Origin: Gammaproteobacteria bacterium
Lineage (GTDB): Bacteria; Pseudomonadota; Gammaproteobacteria; Eutrophobiales; Eutrophobiaceae
Direction: 5' to 3'
Assembly: GCA_026710545.1 (NCBI GenBank)
Contig: JAPOQU010000090.1
Span: 1 to 64,000, forward strand
Length of the DNA: 64,000 bases
The notes under the pieces are model-generated. The model made no database searches, had not been told where the DNA came from, and saw only the letters and a program-made list of their open reading frames with translations. The position numbers and the translations under genes are program-made. Shown piece after piece: positions 10,157 through 20,028 of this stretch; position 1 is the stretch's first letter; each line of letters begins with the position of its first letter.

Positions 10157-12838
10157 TTAAAACTCTACACCAAGCCTCACATACCAGAAGCCACCGTTAA
10201 AGCCAAACGGTGATGTAAGCGAAGGTATAACACCTAAGTACTGGAAAACTGGGTCTTGTTCGTCATCTGGATCATTGTCAAAGACATTTTCACCTCCTAC
10301 GGATAACTTAAACCGTTCTTGAAAAGTTAGTGTTGCTTCGATATCCACTATGATCTCGGATCCATAAGTAGAGGTATCGGACGCATCACCTGGACTAAAA
10401 ATTCCTCCTGTGGTTTTCCATTCACCATAACGATTCACGCGTATGTAACCATCAAATATTCTGTCTGTCTGATAATTAAAAGTAACTATTGTTCTATGCT
10501 CGGGAACTTGATTTTCCAAATCAAACACTCTTGAAGTGTTGATCGTTCCAGTCGCAACATTACTGACCTCTTGCTCATTAAAATTGTGCCTTATATCAAA
10601 GGTCAATACACCAGGACCTATCTCAAAGTCGCTAGTTAATGCGAAATCAATGCCGGTAACATTGGAGTCAAAACCATTGACAAAGAATCCGGCAAGACTG
10701 CCACTGAGCAAATTAGCATTAGGTATGCCTGCTGTTGTTAAGGCTGCAACTTCTGCAGCACCAAGCGTGAAATTTCGTAGTGCGAGCCTATCTTCAATCT
10801 CAATATCATAGTAATCAATTGTGATGTTCGTATTTTCAAACGGTGTAAATATGGCACCTACTGTAAAACTAATAGACTCCTCTGGAATTAAAGGCGCAGC
10901 TCCTAATGTTCTAGCGACAGGATGATCAACTGGATACGTACCATTTGGTATAAGATTACCCGCTGTATCAGCGCTAGTAGTGATATTAAGGGTATTAACT
11001 TGTCCCGGTGTGGGTGCACGGAAACCTGTATTGACAGTAGCACGCAAAGAAATATTATCGTTTACTGCGAAACGGCCTGCTACTTTCCAATCGAATGTAT
11101 CTCCAACCTTACTTATGTCCTCGTATCGAATCGCGCCCCCTAATGAGAACCGCTCAGTAACATCAGCTTCCAAATCGAGGTAAGCAGCATAGTGCTCACT
11201 ATCGAAAGTACCGGCTGACTCAGTTGGAAAACCCTGAAAGCCATCGGACCCAACACCAAAGATTGCTGCAGTCGGACCAGCTACTATTGAAGCTTGGTCG
11301 CCGGCACCAACAGTATAAGTTTCTTCTCGATATTCAAACCCAAATGCAATGTTTAGTGGCGATGCCAAGCTGGTAACGGTGACAGTTTTTATAAAATCAG
11401 CGTTAATACCGATCTCTTCTTGAGTTAATGTCCCAGGTGTAAATTCAGTTGGTGACAATGCACCTAAACTCGGATTAATAGTTTCAGAAAAAAAACGATA
11501 TACAACTTCACTTTCCTGAAAACGACCAGTGAGGTCCCATTTAAAATCCCAATCTTCTATTTGGCCACGTAGTCCCGTTACATATGATTGATCTGTTATA
11601 TCGGTTCCGAAGTTGGGATTGTAACCTCCAGGAAACATGGTATGAATGGGGTTAAGTAGTACGAATCCACTAGGACTTGTGGGATCTGCAGTTAAATAAT
11701 CTGTTGGGTTTAATCCACTTGCCATGATGTCATTAACCAATGCCATGGGTGCTGGGTCTGGCAAGAAATCACCGTCAGTATCCATTTGTAGAGTAGATCG
11801 AGCAGTAAACATCTCCGTTGGCGGCAATACTGGACCTCTATAAAAAAAATCGGATATGGTATCGCTGGTGGTATAACCAACATTAGCAAAAAATTCTATG
11901 TTGTCAGTAAGATCATAGGCACCATTAAAAAATAACTTGTATGTTTCTATATCGGGATCTCCCCAACGCTGGCCCTTACCGTTTAGAGGTACTAGATCGA
12001 CCCCTACTGCGTTTGCTACTTGTGTTGCATCAGGTCGCGCAATACCACGATCTGTTTTATCCGCCGATGAATATTCAAAGGTCCCGTTCAAAAACCCACG
12101 GCCACCCAAACTAATACCGCCATTGGCATCAATAATATATCGTGTACCATCTCCTTCATAATATTCTCCACTTTGCGCAGATACAGAAAATCCTTGATCA
12201 GCATCTTTTAAAATCACGTTCATAACACCTGCTATGGCATCGGATCCATACTGTGCGGATGCACCATCGCGTAAAATCTCAATTCGCTTAATTGCTGCTG
12301 CAGGTAGAGATGCAAAATCAACAGCATGTGCACCCTGATTCACCGTTCCAAGCGGTGCAATTTGTAAGTTTACCAAGGGCGAACGGTGTCGCCGCGTTTC
12401 ATTAACCAGGACCAATGTATGATCAGGCGATAAATTACGGATGGTTACCGGTCGGATAAAAGCCGTGCCATCAGCGATTGGATAACGTTGAGTATTAATT
12501 GACGGTACAATTTTTGTGATTCCATCCGTCAAATCGAACGTTGCTTGGTCGTCGATAGCCGCACCAGTAAGAACGTCAATCGGCGAAAGCGTTTCGATGT
12601 ACGATTGCCCTTCCCTCCTCGTCCCTGTTACGACAACTTCTTCAAGGGCATTAGCTCCTTCAACACCATTGGCATTTTGAGACATTGATATCGAGGGTAT
12701 TATTGCGAGTGATGCAGCAATAACCGCTTTTAGCGCCTTAGCCATAAAATGTGCAATATTTTTCATTGGCATCTCCAGTCTTTCATAGGTAATTTCAATA
12801 GCTGAATCAGTTTGTTTGTGATTTTGCTGGCTGCTCAT
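10157..12838 (-). CDS. TonB-dependent outer-membrane receptor
   Basis: 'EEVVVTGTRREGQ' TonB box, plug motif 'IKRIEILRDGASAQYGSDAIAGVMNVILK', terminal 'FWYVRLGVEF' with aromatic C-terminus. Confidence 0.93.
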   Translation of the reverse strand: MSSQQNHKQTDSAIEITYERLEMPMKNIAHFMAKALKAVIAASLAIIPSISMSQNANGVEGANALEEVVVTGTRREGQSYIETLSPIDVLTGAAIDDQATFDLTDGITKIVPSINTQRYPIADGTAFIRPVTIRNLSPDHTLVLVNETRRHRSPLVNLQIAPLGTVNQGAHAVDFASLPAAAIKRIEILRDGASAQYGSDAIAGVMNVILKDADQGFSVSAQSGEYYEGDGTRYIIDANGGISLGGRGFLNGTFEYSSADKTDRGIARPDATQVANAVGVDLVPLNGKGQRWGDPDIETYKLFFNGAYDLTDNIEFFANVGYTTSDTISDFFYRGPVLPPTEMFTARSTLQMDTDGDFLPDPAPMALVNDIMASGLNPTDYLTADPTSPSGFVLLNPIHTMFPGGYNPNFGTDITDQSYVTGLRGQIEDWDFKWDLTGRFQESEVVYRFFSETINPSLGALSPTEFTPGTLTQEEIGINADFIKTVTVTSLASPLNIAFGFEYREETYTVGAGDQASIVAGPTAAIFGVGSDGFQGFPTESAGTFDSEHYAAYLDLEADVTERFSLGGAIRYEDISKVGDTFDWKVAGRFAVNDNISLRATVNTGFRAPTPGQVNTLNITTSADTAGNLIPNGTYPVDHPVARTLGAAPLIPEESISFTVGAIFTPFENTNITIDYYDIEIEDRLALRNFTLGAAEVAALTTAGIPNANLLSGSLAGFFVNGFDSNVTGIDFALTSDFEIGPGVLTFDIRHNFNEQEVSNVATGTINTSRVFDLENQVPEHRTIVTFNYQTDRIFDGYIRVNRYGEWKTTGGIFSPGDASDTSTYGSEIIVDIEATLTFQERFKLSVGGENVFDNDPDDEQDPVFQYLGVIPSLTSPFGFNGGFWYVRLGVEF

Positions 12839-12844
12839 GCTGGA

Positions 12845-13342
12845 TCACATAGAGATTTCATTAGTACTTCCGGCATATCGTGTAATCGCGCCATAGCGGG
12901 TTCGGCTCTCAATCATGCTAAGAGGTCGGCGTGCACGAATGGAATTGATACGCTCTAGTTCCTCGCGAACAAGTGCAGTTATCTGCTCATGGTTTAGTCC
13001 AAGTTCGCAGCCAAGTTGAAGAGTTTGCCGTACTTGCTGCTTTACCCGATCCCAATTAGCAGAGGAAGTAGGGGATTGCGATGCTGTTACATACGTGCCG
13101 TCCCCGACACGGGTTTCCAAAAAACCCTCTTTATTTAATGCGTTATAGACACGCTGCACAGTATTGCGATTTAATTTTAGCGATTCCGCAAGATCTCGCA
13201 TTGTCGGCAACTGCTGCTCTGGCTTTAAGGCACCAATCCGAATCATATGAATGATCTGGTCTTTCAGGACTATCCAGACAGGACCCTGCCAATCAGGGGG
13301 TAACGTAATGTTATGTGCCCCTATGAATGAATTATTGTTCAT
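12845..13342 (-). CDS. GntR-family transcriptional regulator (YtrA-like short form)
   Basis: wHTH 'LKDQIIHMIRIGALKPEQQLPTMRDLAESLKLNRNTVQRVYNALNKEGFLETRVGDGTYV'. Confidence 0.9.
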   Translation of the reverse strand: MNNNSFIGAHNITLPPDWQGPVWIVLKDQIIHMIRIGALKPEQQLPTMRDLAESLKLNRNTVQRVYNALNKEGFLETRVGDGTYVTASQSPTSSANWDRVKQQVRQTLQLGCELGLNHEQITALVREELERINSIRARRPLSMIESRTRYGAITRYAGSTNEISM

Positions 13343-13365
13343 CTCTCACCTTATTCTTTTGGATT

Positions 13366-13401
13366 ATTGACATTCTAATTGATCATAAATAATATGTCAA
13401 T
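13366..13401. promoter_or_regulatory. Candidate operator: inverted repeat ATTGACAT...ATGTCAAT between gntR and the + strand operon
   Basis: 8-bp perfect arms at 13366-13373 and 13394-13401 in the AT-rich intergenic region adjoining a GntR gene. Confidence 0.35.
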
Positions 13402-13572
13402 TATAATTCCTGATATTTTACTGTAGGACCTTATATGATGCCCTATATAACAAGAATAATGAGTATTTACAATAATATATAAATTAAGTTTATCCTAATA
13501 TCAACCATATTTGCTTGTAATATTTTCTTATGATACGATATATTGTCACTAATAATTAGGTCAATATGAATA

Positions 13573-14952
13573 ATGCAGGATAAAAAGTTAACAGCCTTTG
13601 AACCATTAAAAGACAATAATGAGGTGCCACTTAGAGACTTGGTGAACCACATCTGGCTTGACTTCCAGCAGATGGGAAGCTTCATCGCTGATCCACTTGT
13701 TGTCACTGGCGGAGAAGGTATGCGCGTACGTACCGATGACGGGCGTGAATTCATAGACGCAATTGGCGGTGCTATTGTGTCATCCTTAGGCTATGGAAAT
13801 AGGGCTGTACGGACCGCAATGCATGCTGCTATAGATAGACAAGATTTTTGGCCTGTTTTGCACGCTACTACACCATCAGCGCTACTCATTGCGAAAAGAC
13901 TAGCTGAGTTATTACCGGGCAATCTTGATTGTGCGTTTCTCTTAACAGGTGGATCAGAGTCGACTGAGACTGCGATGAAAATGGCGCGTCAATACCATCG
14001 TCTTAATGGGCAATCAACACGCTACAAAGTTTTATCGCGTTATTGGTCATATCACGGCGCGACACTCAATGCATTAGCGGCATCTGGTGTCGGTGATAGA
14101 CGTAAATTCGAACCATTACCAAACGGTTTCATTCATGTAAACCCACCCTATTGCTACCGCTGTCCGTGGGGCAAAAAACCAGAAAGTTGTAACCTCGAAT
14201 GCTCAACGGCGTTTAAGGATGTGATCAGATACGAAGGCGAAGAAACCATTTCCGCCATCATTGTCGATCCAGTGATGGCAGCGGCGGGTGTGCTAGTGCC
14301 ACCTAAAAACTATTATCGTATTTTACGAGAGCTATGCGACCAGCACGGGATATTGCTGATATTTGACGAGGTACTAACGGGATTTGGACGTCTCGGTACA
14401 CTCTTTGCGTGTGATTATTATGGTGTGGTACCAGATTTGATCTGTCTTGGAAAAGGCATTACCTCTGGCTATGCCCCTTTCGCAGCCGTCGTCGCTGGTG
14501 CTCATATTACGAAAAAATTTATTGGTGATGATGCAAGAACTTTCCTTCACGGCCATACCTATGGTGGTCATCCATTAGGCTGTGAAACTGCGTTAGCGGT
14601 GATTGATGAATTATTGTCTCGCGATCTGATTGCTCAGGCAGCTACCAACGGTGAATACTTGCGTGGCAGACTTTTAGAAATAGCCAAACGTCATCCAGAG
14701 ATAGGCGATATCCGAGGAATTGGAATGATATGGGGGATCGAGTTTGTACAGGATAAAAAAACACGCAAGCATTTCCCTTCCAAGAAAGCACGAGCAATCG
14801 AAATTCGCCAGCAAGCACACAAACTTGGTTTACTCACTCGGGGTTCAGCACATGTTATTATTATTGCGCCTGCTCTTACCGCGTCGTTCGACGAACTGGA
14901 TGAGATCATCGATATTCTTGATCAGGCAATCACAGTCAGCGCAAATCATTAA
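13573..14952 (+). CDS. Class III (PLP-dependent) aminotransferase
   Basis: 'FLLTGGSESTETAMKMARQYH', 'LLIFDEVLTGFGRLG', 'LICLGKGITSGYAPFAAVV' (PLP Lys), 'HGHTYGGHPLGC'. Confidence 0.93.
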   Translation: MQDKKLTAFEPLKDNNEVPLRDLVNHIWLDFQQMGSFIADPLVVTGGEGMRVRTDDGREFIDAIGGAIVSSLGYGNRAVRTAMHAAIDRQDFWPVLHATTPSALLIAKRLAELLPGNLDCAFLLTGGSESTETAMKMARQYHRLNGQSTRYKVLSRYWSYHGATLNALAASGVGDRRKFEPLPNGFIHVNPPYCYRCPWGKKPESCNLECSTAFKDVIRYEGEETISAIIVDPVMAAAGVLVPPKNYYRILRELCDQHGILLIFDEVLTGFGRLGTLFACDYYGVVPDLICLGKGITSGYAPFAAVVAGAHITKKFIGDDARTFLHGHTYGGHPLGCETALAVIDELLSRDLIAQAATNGEYLRGRLLEIAKRHPEIGDIRGIGMIWGIEFVQDKKTRKHFPSKKARAIEIRQQAHKLGLLTRGSAHVIIIAPALTASFDELDEIIDILDQAITVSANH

Positions 14953-14967
14953 ATCTAAAGGCGGATC

Positions 14968-15330
14968 ATGAACGCACCGACTCATATTGAAATTACAGCA
15001 AATGATGATCAACAATTATCTGCATCATGCTGTGTAAAATGTGGGGTGATAGCCTGCCCTCCTCGCCTCGCACATTGCGATAAACCAATTTCTCGACAAT
15101 ATATTTCGCCGCTTGGGACTGTCGAGGCATGCACACTTATCCGGATTGCACCAAAGGCGTTCAAAACACCTTACCTAGTTGGCTATGTACGCCTAGACGC
15201 CGGTCCACGGATCGTTTGCAAATTTGCGACTGATCGTTCATACGGAGAGGCAATTGGGTCTCGAGTAAGAATTTGTCCTAATACAAACGATGGTAAAAAT
15301 CAGATATTGATTGGTCGATGGTTAAATTGA
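14968..15330 (+). CDS. Zn-ribbon/OB-fold protein (DUF35/ChsH2-like), thiolase partner
   Basis: Cys-rich N-terminus 'CCVKCGVIACPPRLAHC', then 'ISPLGTVEACTLIRIAPKAFKTPYLVGYVRLDAGPRIVCKF'; immediately upstream of the thiolase. Confidence 0.85.
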   Translation: MNAPTHIEITANDDQQLSASCCVKCGVIACPPRLAHCDKPISRQYISPLGTVEACTLIRIAPKAFKTPYLVGYVRLDAGPRIVCKFATDRSYGEAIGSRVRICPNTNDGKNQILIGRWLN

Positions 15331-15341
15331 GGTAAATTGTA

Positions 15342-16505
15342 GTGGAACGAATTGCGATTATTGGTGTAGGTAGCGTTGAATATGGAGATCACAGGACTGT
15401 GCCGTGTCGCACACTTGGTGCGCAAGCTGTCATCCGAGCCTTGGAAGATGCCAAGATTTCTTGGGATCGTATTGACTGTGCTTATGTCGGATATGGTATT
15501 ACTGGTTTGTTGGATGGGCAAGAAGGTATGATCGGCCAACTCGCATTGCGGGAAGTTGGTATCACGGGCATTCCTATCACTAGAGTAGAAAACGCATGTT
15601 CCAGTTCTTCTTGTGCCGTGCGTGAATCTGCTATAGCAATTCGCGCCGGAGAGTCTGAGATTGCACTGGCTTTTGGTGTAGAGAAAATGTTGGGTTATTC
15701 AACCGAGGATGCCATGCGTGCACTTGCCGGAGACGGTGATGTGCCACTTGAGAGCAATATCGGGCTAACGTTTCCTGGTGTATTCGCCATCGCGGCACAG
15801 ACACACATGCGAGAATTTGGTACGCCACGAGAGGCTCTGGCTGCCGTAGCCGAAAAAGCGCATGCTAATGCATCACTCAATCCACATGCCCATCTACGTA
15901 ACCCAATCACTCGTGACGAGGCATTAAATGGGCGGATTGTTGCCGACCCCCTCACAATTTACGATTGTTGCCCTATTAGCGATGGAGCATCCGCTGTAGT
16001 TCTCGCAAGTGAACGGATCGCGAAAAGCCACCCTGGTCCGGTTGTCTGGCTAGATGCCTGCGTACTAGCCACCGGTACATATGACTCGATTAGCATGACG
16101 AGTTTTGAAGCTACACGACGTGCATCGCAGCAAGCATATGAATGTGCAGGCATCGGACCCAATGATATTGACATTGCAGAAGTACATGACTGTTTTACCA
16201 TTGCTGAAATTATGCACACTGAGGATTTGGGATTTTTTGAAAAAGGGGACGGTGGATTTGCAACTCTTCGAGGAGATACTCAAATTAACGGGAAAAAACC
16301 TATTAATGCAAGCGGTGGGCTAAAGGCAAAGGGCCACCCGGTAGGGGCTACAGGTGCGGGTCAGCTTGTCGAAGTCACGAAACAGCTACGTCGCGAGGCA
16401 GGTGAACGTCAGGTAGAAGGCGCCAAAACGGCGTTGACCCATTGCATGGGCGGTTTCTTCGCTCAAGACTGCGGCTCGATAGTGATTAATGTGGTAAGTC
16501 GATGA
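15342..16505 (+). CDS. Thiolase family protein (SCP2-type acetyl-CoA acyltransferase-like); GTG start
   Basis: 'ENACSSSSCAVRESAIAI', 'AEVHDCFTIAEI', 'NASGGLKAKGHPVGATGAGQLVE', 'THCMGGF'. Confidence 0.92.
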   Translation: MERIAIIGVGSVEYGDHRTVPCRTLGAQAVIRALEDAKISWDRIDCAYVGYGITGLLDGQEGMIGQLALREVGITGIPITRVENACSSSSCAVRESAIAIRAGESEIALAFGVEKMLGYSTEDAMRALAGDGDVPLESNIGLTFPGVFAIAAQTHMREFGTPREALAAVAEKAHANASLNPHAHLRNPITRDEALNGRIVADPLTIYDCCPISDGASAVVLASERIAKSHPGPVVWLDACVLATGTYDSISMTSFEATRRASQQAYECAGIGPNDIDIAEVHDCFTIAEIMHTEDLGFFEKGDGGFATLRGDTQINGKKPINASGGLKAKGHPVGATGAGQLVEVTKQLRREAGERQVEGAKTALTHCMGGFFAQDCGSIVINVVSR

Positions 16506-16546
16506 AGCACTGCGATCACTATAACTGATCAAACGAGGCGTCTACT

Positions 16547-16969
16547 GTGCAATCCAGGAACAATCAAATCCGTGTTCTTTTGTGTAACCCAGGTCTGGAT
16601 GGCCATGATCGCGGTGTAAAAGTCGTTGCCCGTGGGTTGCGAGATCATGGCATGGAAGTTATCTATTTGCCGTTACGTTCTAGTATTGAGGAAGTCGTTT
16701 CAGCGGCCCTCCAGGAAGATGTAGATGTTATAGGGATTAGTAATCTTTCAGCCACGCTCGTTCATGTCTGCCAGCGGTTGCATAGGCTATTGAATGAAGC
16801 AGGTGCCAATGATGTGCTTATAGTTGCCGGAGGAACGGTCATCGCCAGTGACTATAATGAGCTTTCAGCTATCGGGATTAGCGGTGTATTTGGTCCTGGC
16901 AGTGATCTGTCCGAAATCATTGACTATATCGAGCAAAATATACGTCAGAAATCTGTGACAGAAAAATGA
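16547..16969 (+). CDS. Cobalamin-binding small subunit of a split acyl-CoA mutase
   Basis: 'CNPGLDGHDRGVKVVARGLRDHGMEVIYLP' (DxHxxG), 'IGISNLSATL', 'IVAGGTV'; GTG start. Confidence 0.93.
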   Translation: MQSRNNQIRVLLCNPGLDGHDRGVKVVARGLRDHGMEVIYLPLRSSIEEVVSAALQEDVDVIGISNLSATLVHVCQRLHRLLNEAGANDVLIVAGGTVIASDYNELSAIGISGVFGPGSDLSEIIDYIEQNIRQKSVTEK

Positions 16970-17856
16970 TTAACAGCAATCTCGCAATCGCACGACGTAT
17001 CTCAGCGCTTGAGCGTGGGGAGTTATTATCGACAGAGGTTAACAATACTCACAATGCATCATATGTAGTTGGCATTTCGGGGCCACCAGGTGTTGGTAAA
17101 AGTGTTTTAGTTGGTGAATTGGCACTCTTGGTTGCACGCACCGGTCATCGGGTAGCGGTACTCGCAGTGGATCCATCAAGCCCAATAACCGGCGGTGCGG
17201 TATTAGCAGATCGTGTACGGATGCCACTGGATTTTGAAGGTTTGGATGTGTTTATTCGCTCCTTGGCCAGCCGAGGTGCATTAGGGGGGCTGTCTCAAAT
17301 TGTTGCAAGTGCTGTGCATATTCTAAGCGACGAAGGTTACTCGATTATATTTATAGAAACCGTGGGTGTTGGTCAGAATGAAACTGAGATTATGGATATC
17401 GCGAACACAGTGATTCTAGTTCAGACACCCGGTGCTGGAGATGAGGCCCAGGGTTTAAAGGCCGGTATACTTGAAATCGCTGATATTTTTGTGGTCAACA
17501 AAATGGATCACCCGAATGCTGAATTTACACTCTGTACAATCCGTGACATTGCCAATAACTCAGCGCGTGAAGGGTGGCAACCAACTGTGATTCCAACTGT
17601 TGCATTAAAGAGTGAAGGTATCGAGAAGTTATGGGAATCAATCCAAGCACATAAAAAATGGTCTGATAGTGTTGGCGCAACAAAACGCCAACGCGCGCGA
17701 CGTATTGAAATGCAATTGATGTGGTCGCTCTGGTGCACCTTGCGTACGCGCCTGCCACTAACAGAGATTGCTTTGAACGTTGCGGACGGATCACTTTCAT
17801 TTAATCAGGCGATAAAACGCCTTGAAAATTCCATCGTAGAAATGGAGCGCATGTAG
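16966..17856 (+). CDS. MeaB/ArgK-type P-loop GTPase chaperone of the acyl-CoA mutase
   Basis: 'VGISGPPGVGKSVLVGELA', 'VLAVDPSSPITGGAVLADRVRM', 'FIETVGVGQNE', 'VVNKMD'. Confidence 0.94.
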   Translation: MINSNLAIARRISALERGELLSTEVNNTHNASYVVGISGPPGVGKSVLVGELALLVARTGHRVAVLAVDPSSPITGGAVLADRVRMPLDFEGLDVFIRSLASRGALGGLSQIVASAVHILSDEGYSIIFIETVGVGQNETEIMDIANTVILVQTPGAGDEAQGLKAGILEIADIFVVNKMDHPNAEFTLCTIRDIANNSAREGWQPTVIPTVALKSEGIEKLWESIQAHKKWSDSVGATKRQRARRIEMQLMWSLWCTLRTRLPLTEIALNVADGSLSFNQAIKRLENSIVEMERM

Positions 17857-19508
17857 TGGACGAACAAATTATATCAGCGTGGCGGAAAAAGAGAACCGAA
17901 AAAGAGTTAAGCCGAATACCGGAGACTAAAAAAAAGTTCAAAACGGCGTCGGGGATTGAGGTCAAGGATGTTTACACATCCCTGGATGTGACACCTGAAA
18001 CCCATGAAACTCTCCCTGGGCTTTATCCACTGACTCGCGGTATACGGGCGTCGATGTATAGAAATCGCCCATTCACAATGCGCCAAGTCGTTGGTCTAGG
18101 TACGGCTAAACATGCCAATGAACGTCACCGTTTTGTCCTATCCCAAGGACAAACGGGGCTTTCAAATGATTTCGATCTGCCAACGCTGACCGGTTACGAT
18201 TCAGATGATGATAAAGCCAGAGGTGAAGTGGGCCGTATTGGAGTCGCTATCGATAGCATTCATGACATGCGCGACTTGATGTCAGAAATCCCTCTTGATA
18301 GCGTCTCGACATCAATGACAATCAACCACCCTGCTCCTGTATTGCTTGCAATGTACCTGGCAGTGGCTGAAGAGCAAAATGTCCCTTGGGGCCGGCTGAA
18401 CGGTACTGTTCAAAATGACGCCTTTAAGGAATTTTTTGCACAAAAAACCTTTGCTATTGGGCCCTCACCGTCCTTCCGCTTGGCTTGCGATGTCATCGAG
18501 TTTTGTTCACATCATGCGCCAAAGTGGAACCCGATTAGTCTCTGTGGGTATCAGACCCGTGATTGTGGGGGCACTGCAGATCAAGAGTTGGGCCTCACGT
18601 TTGCTGCGGCAAAGGCCTATATAGACGAAACCCTAAAGCGTGGTGTGGACATCGATGATTTCGCACCCCGGTTGTCCTTTCTGATGTATGTACATATGGA
18701 TGTTCTGGAAGAAGTAGCGAAGTTTCGCGCAGCTCGCCGCATGTGGGCAAGGTTACTGCGCGAGGAGTATGGTGCCAAAAACGAAGATTCATGGCGTTTA
18801 CGCGTCCACGTGCAAACGGGTGCCGCCCTGCTAACAGCACAACAGCCAGAGAATAATATCGCACGCGGTGCTTTGCAGTGTTTTGCTGCCGCACTTGGCG
18901 GTATCCAGTCAATGGCCATATCGACTTACGATGAAGCCTACTCGATACCATCGGAAAAGGCACAGCGACTGGCGTTACGTACACAACAAATAGTTGCATT
19001 AGAGTCAGGTGTGACTTACACACCAGATCCCTTGGCCGGCAGCTACTATGTCGAGGCGCTTACCAACGAAATTGAGAGTCGAGCCCAAGGTTGGATTGAT
19101 GAAGTTGAGAAACGAGGCGGTATGCTGGCGGTAACTGAATCCGGTTGGATTGAAATGCTACTGGCAGAGCAAGCTTATCACATTCAATGCGAGATCGAAT
19201 CTGGTGAGCGACCTGTCGTCGGTGTAAATATTCATGAGGGTGGTGACAACGACGCAATCAATGATGATCTATTCCGTGTTGATCCCCAAGTGGAGAAACA
19301 ACAGCTAAATCGACTTGATTCGTCCAGGAGACAACGAGATTCCGTGCGCGCCGCAGAAGCAATGACGTTTGTCAAAGACAGTCTTGAAGGCACAACAAAT
19401 GTAATGACGTCAATTCTTGAGGCTGTCAAAGCGAGTGTCTCTGTTGGTGAAATATTTAGTGTGATGCGGTCTGTGTGGGGCACTTATAAGCCACCTGGAA
19501 TTTTTTGA
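17856..19508 (+). CDS. B12-dependent acyl-CoA mutase large subunit, closest in motif pattern to 2-hydroxyisobutyryl-CoA mutase-type enzymes; substrate unknown
   Basis: 'RPFTMRQVVGLGTAKHANERHRFVLSQGQTGLSNDFDLPTLTGYDSDD', 'GTVQNDAFKEFFAQ', 'CGYQTRDCGGTADQELGLTFA', 'APRLSFLMYVHMDVLEEVAKFRAARRMWA', 'LTAQQPENNIARGALQ'; no fused B12 domain. Confidence 0.92.
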   Translation: MDEQIISAWRKKRTEKELSRIPETKKKFKTASGIEVKDVYTSLDVTPETHETLPGLYPLTRGIRASMYRNRPFTMRQVVGLGTAKHANERHRFVLSQGQTGLSNDFDLPTLTGYDSDDDKARGEVGRIGVAIDSIHDMRDLMSEIPLDSVSTSMTINHPAPVLLAMYLAVAEEQNVPWGRLNGTVQNDAFKEFFAQKTFAIGPSPSFRLACDVIEFCSHHAPKWNPISLCGYQTRDCGGTADQELGLTFAAAKAYIDETLKRGVDIDDFAPRLSFLMYVHMDVLEEVAKFRAARRMWARLLREEYGAKNEDSWRLRVHVQTGAALLTAQQPENNIARGALQCFAAALGGIQSMAISTYDEAYSIPSEKAQRLALRTQQIVALESGVTYTPDPLAGSYYVEALTNEIESRAQGWIDEVEKRGGMLAVTESGWIEMLLAEQAYHIQCEIESGERPVVGVNIHEGGDNDAINDDLFRVDPQVEKQQLNRLDSSRRQRDSVRAAEAMTFVKDSLEGTTNVMTSILEAVKASVSVGEIFSVMRSVWGTYKPPGIF

Positions 19509-19539
19509 TAAAAAAACGTGTCATTCGAGCCAATCAATT

Positions 19540-19989
19540 ATGAAAACAAAAAACAAAGATAAGAATAACATTGTGATCCGAGCATACACTTCGAACGATC
19601 TTGATGCATGTCAAAGAATCGCCGGTCAGTCTACTGATTATGCCCACGCGCTTGATGAGAATGCCGATGCAATTCTTGTTGCGGAACATGGAAAAGATAT
19701 TATCGGCTTCGGATTTATACAAATCTGGGATTGGAATCAGACAGCCTGGCTCGGTGAGTTAATTGTAGACAAAGAATGGCGCAACGCAGGCGTCGGCGGA
19801 CGCCTGCTCAGCCACTTGGAAGACGAAGCCCGTAATCGTGGGTGTCGGGTTACCATGGATCACCCACCTTCAGACCATCCTGTGATTACATTTTATCTCA
19901 CAAACGGTTATCGAATTTGTGGTTATAACGACAATTTTTACCCTGGGGAACAAGGCAGTACTGCACTGTTCCTTTGCAAAGATCTTTGA
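19540..19989 (+). CDS. GNAT-family N-acetyltransferase
   Basis: 'WLGELIVDKEWRNAGVGGRLLSHLEDEARNRGCRVTMDHPPSDHPVITFYLTNGYRICGY'. Confidence 0.88.
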   Translation: MKTKNKDKNNIVIRAYTSNDLDACQRIAGQSTDYAHALDENADAILVAEHGKDIIGFGFIQIWDWNQTAWLGELIVDKEWRNAGVGGRLLSHLEDEARNRGCRVTMDHPPSDHPVITFYLTNGYRICGYNDNFYPGEQGSTALFLCKDL

Positions 19990-20028
19990 CGTTAGTTCAA
20001 AACCGTCAATCAAGAGAGATTATTTAAA

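Noticed and set aside
14144-14205. Cys-rich loop CYRCPWGKKPESCNLEC in the aminotransferase as a novel metal site
   Set aside because: Similar 'PYCYRCP.G..YPSCGLAC' loops are, to my recollection, common in a class III aminotransferase subfamily; not unusual on its own.
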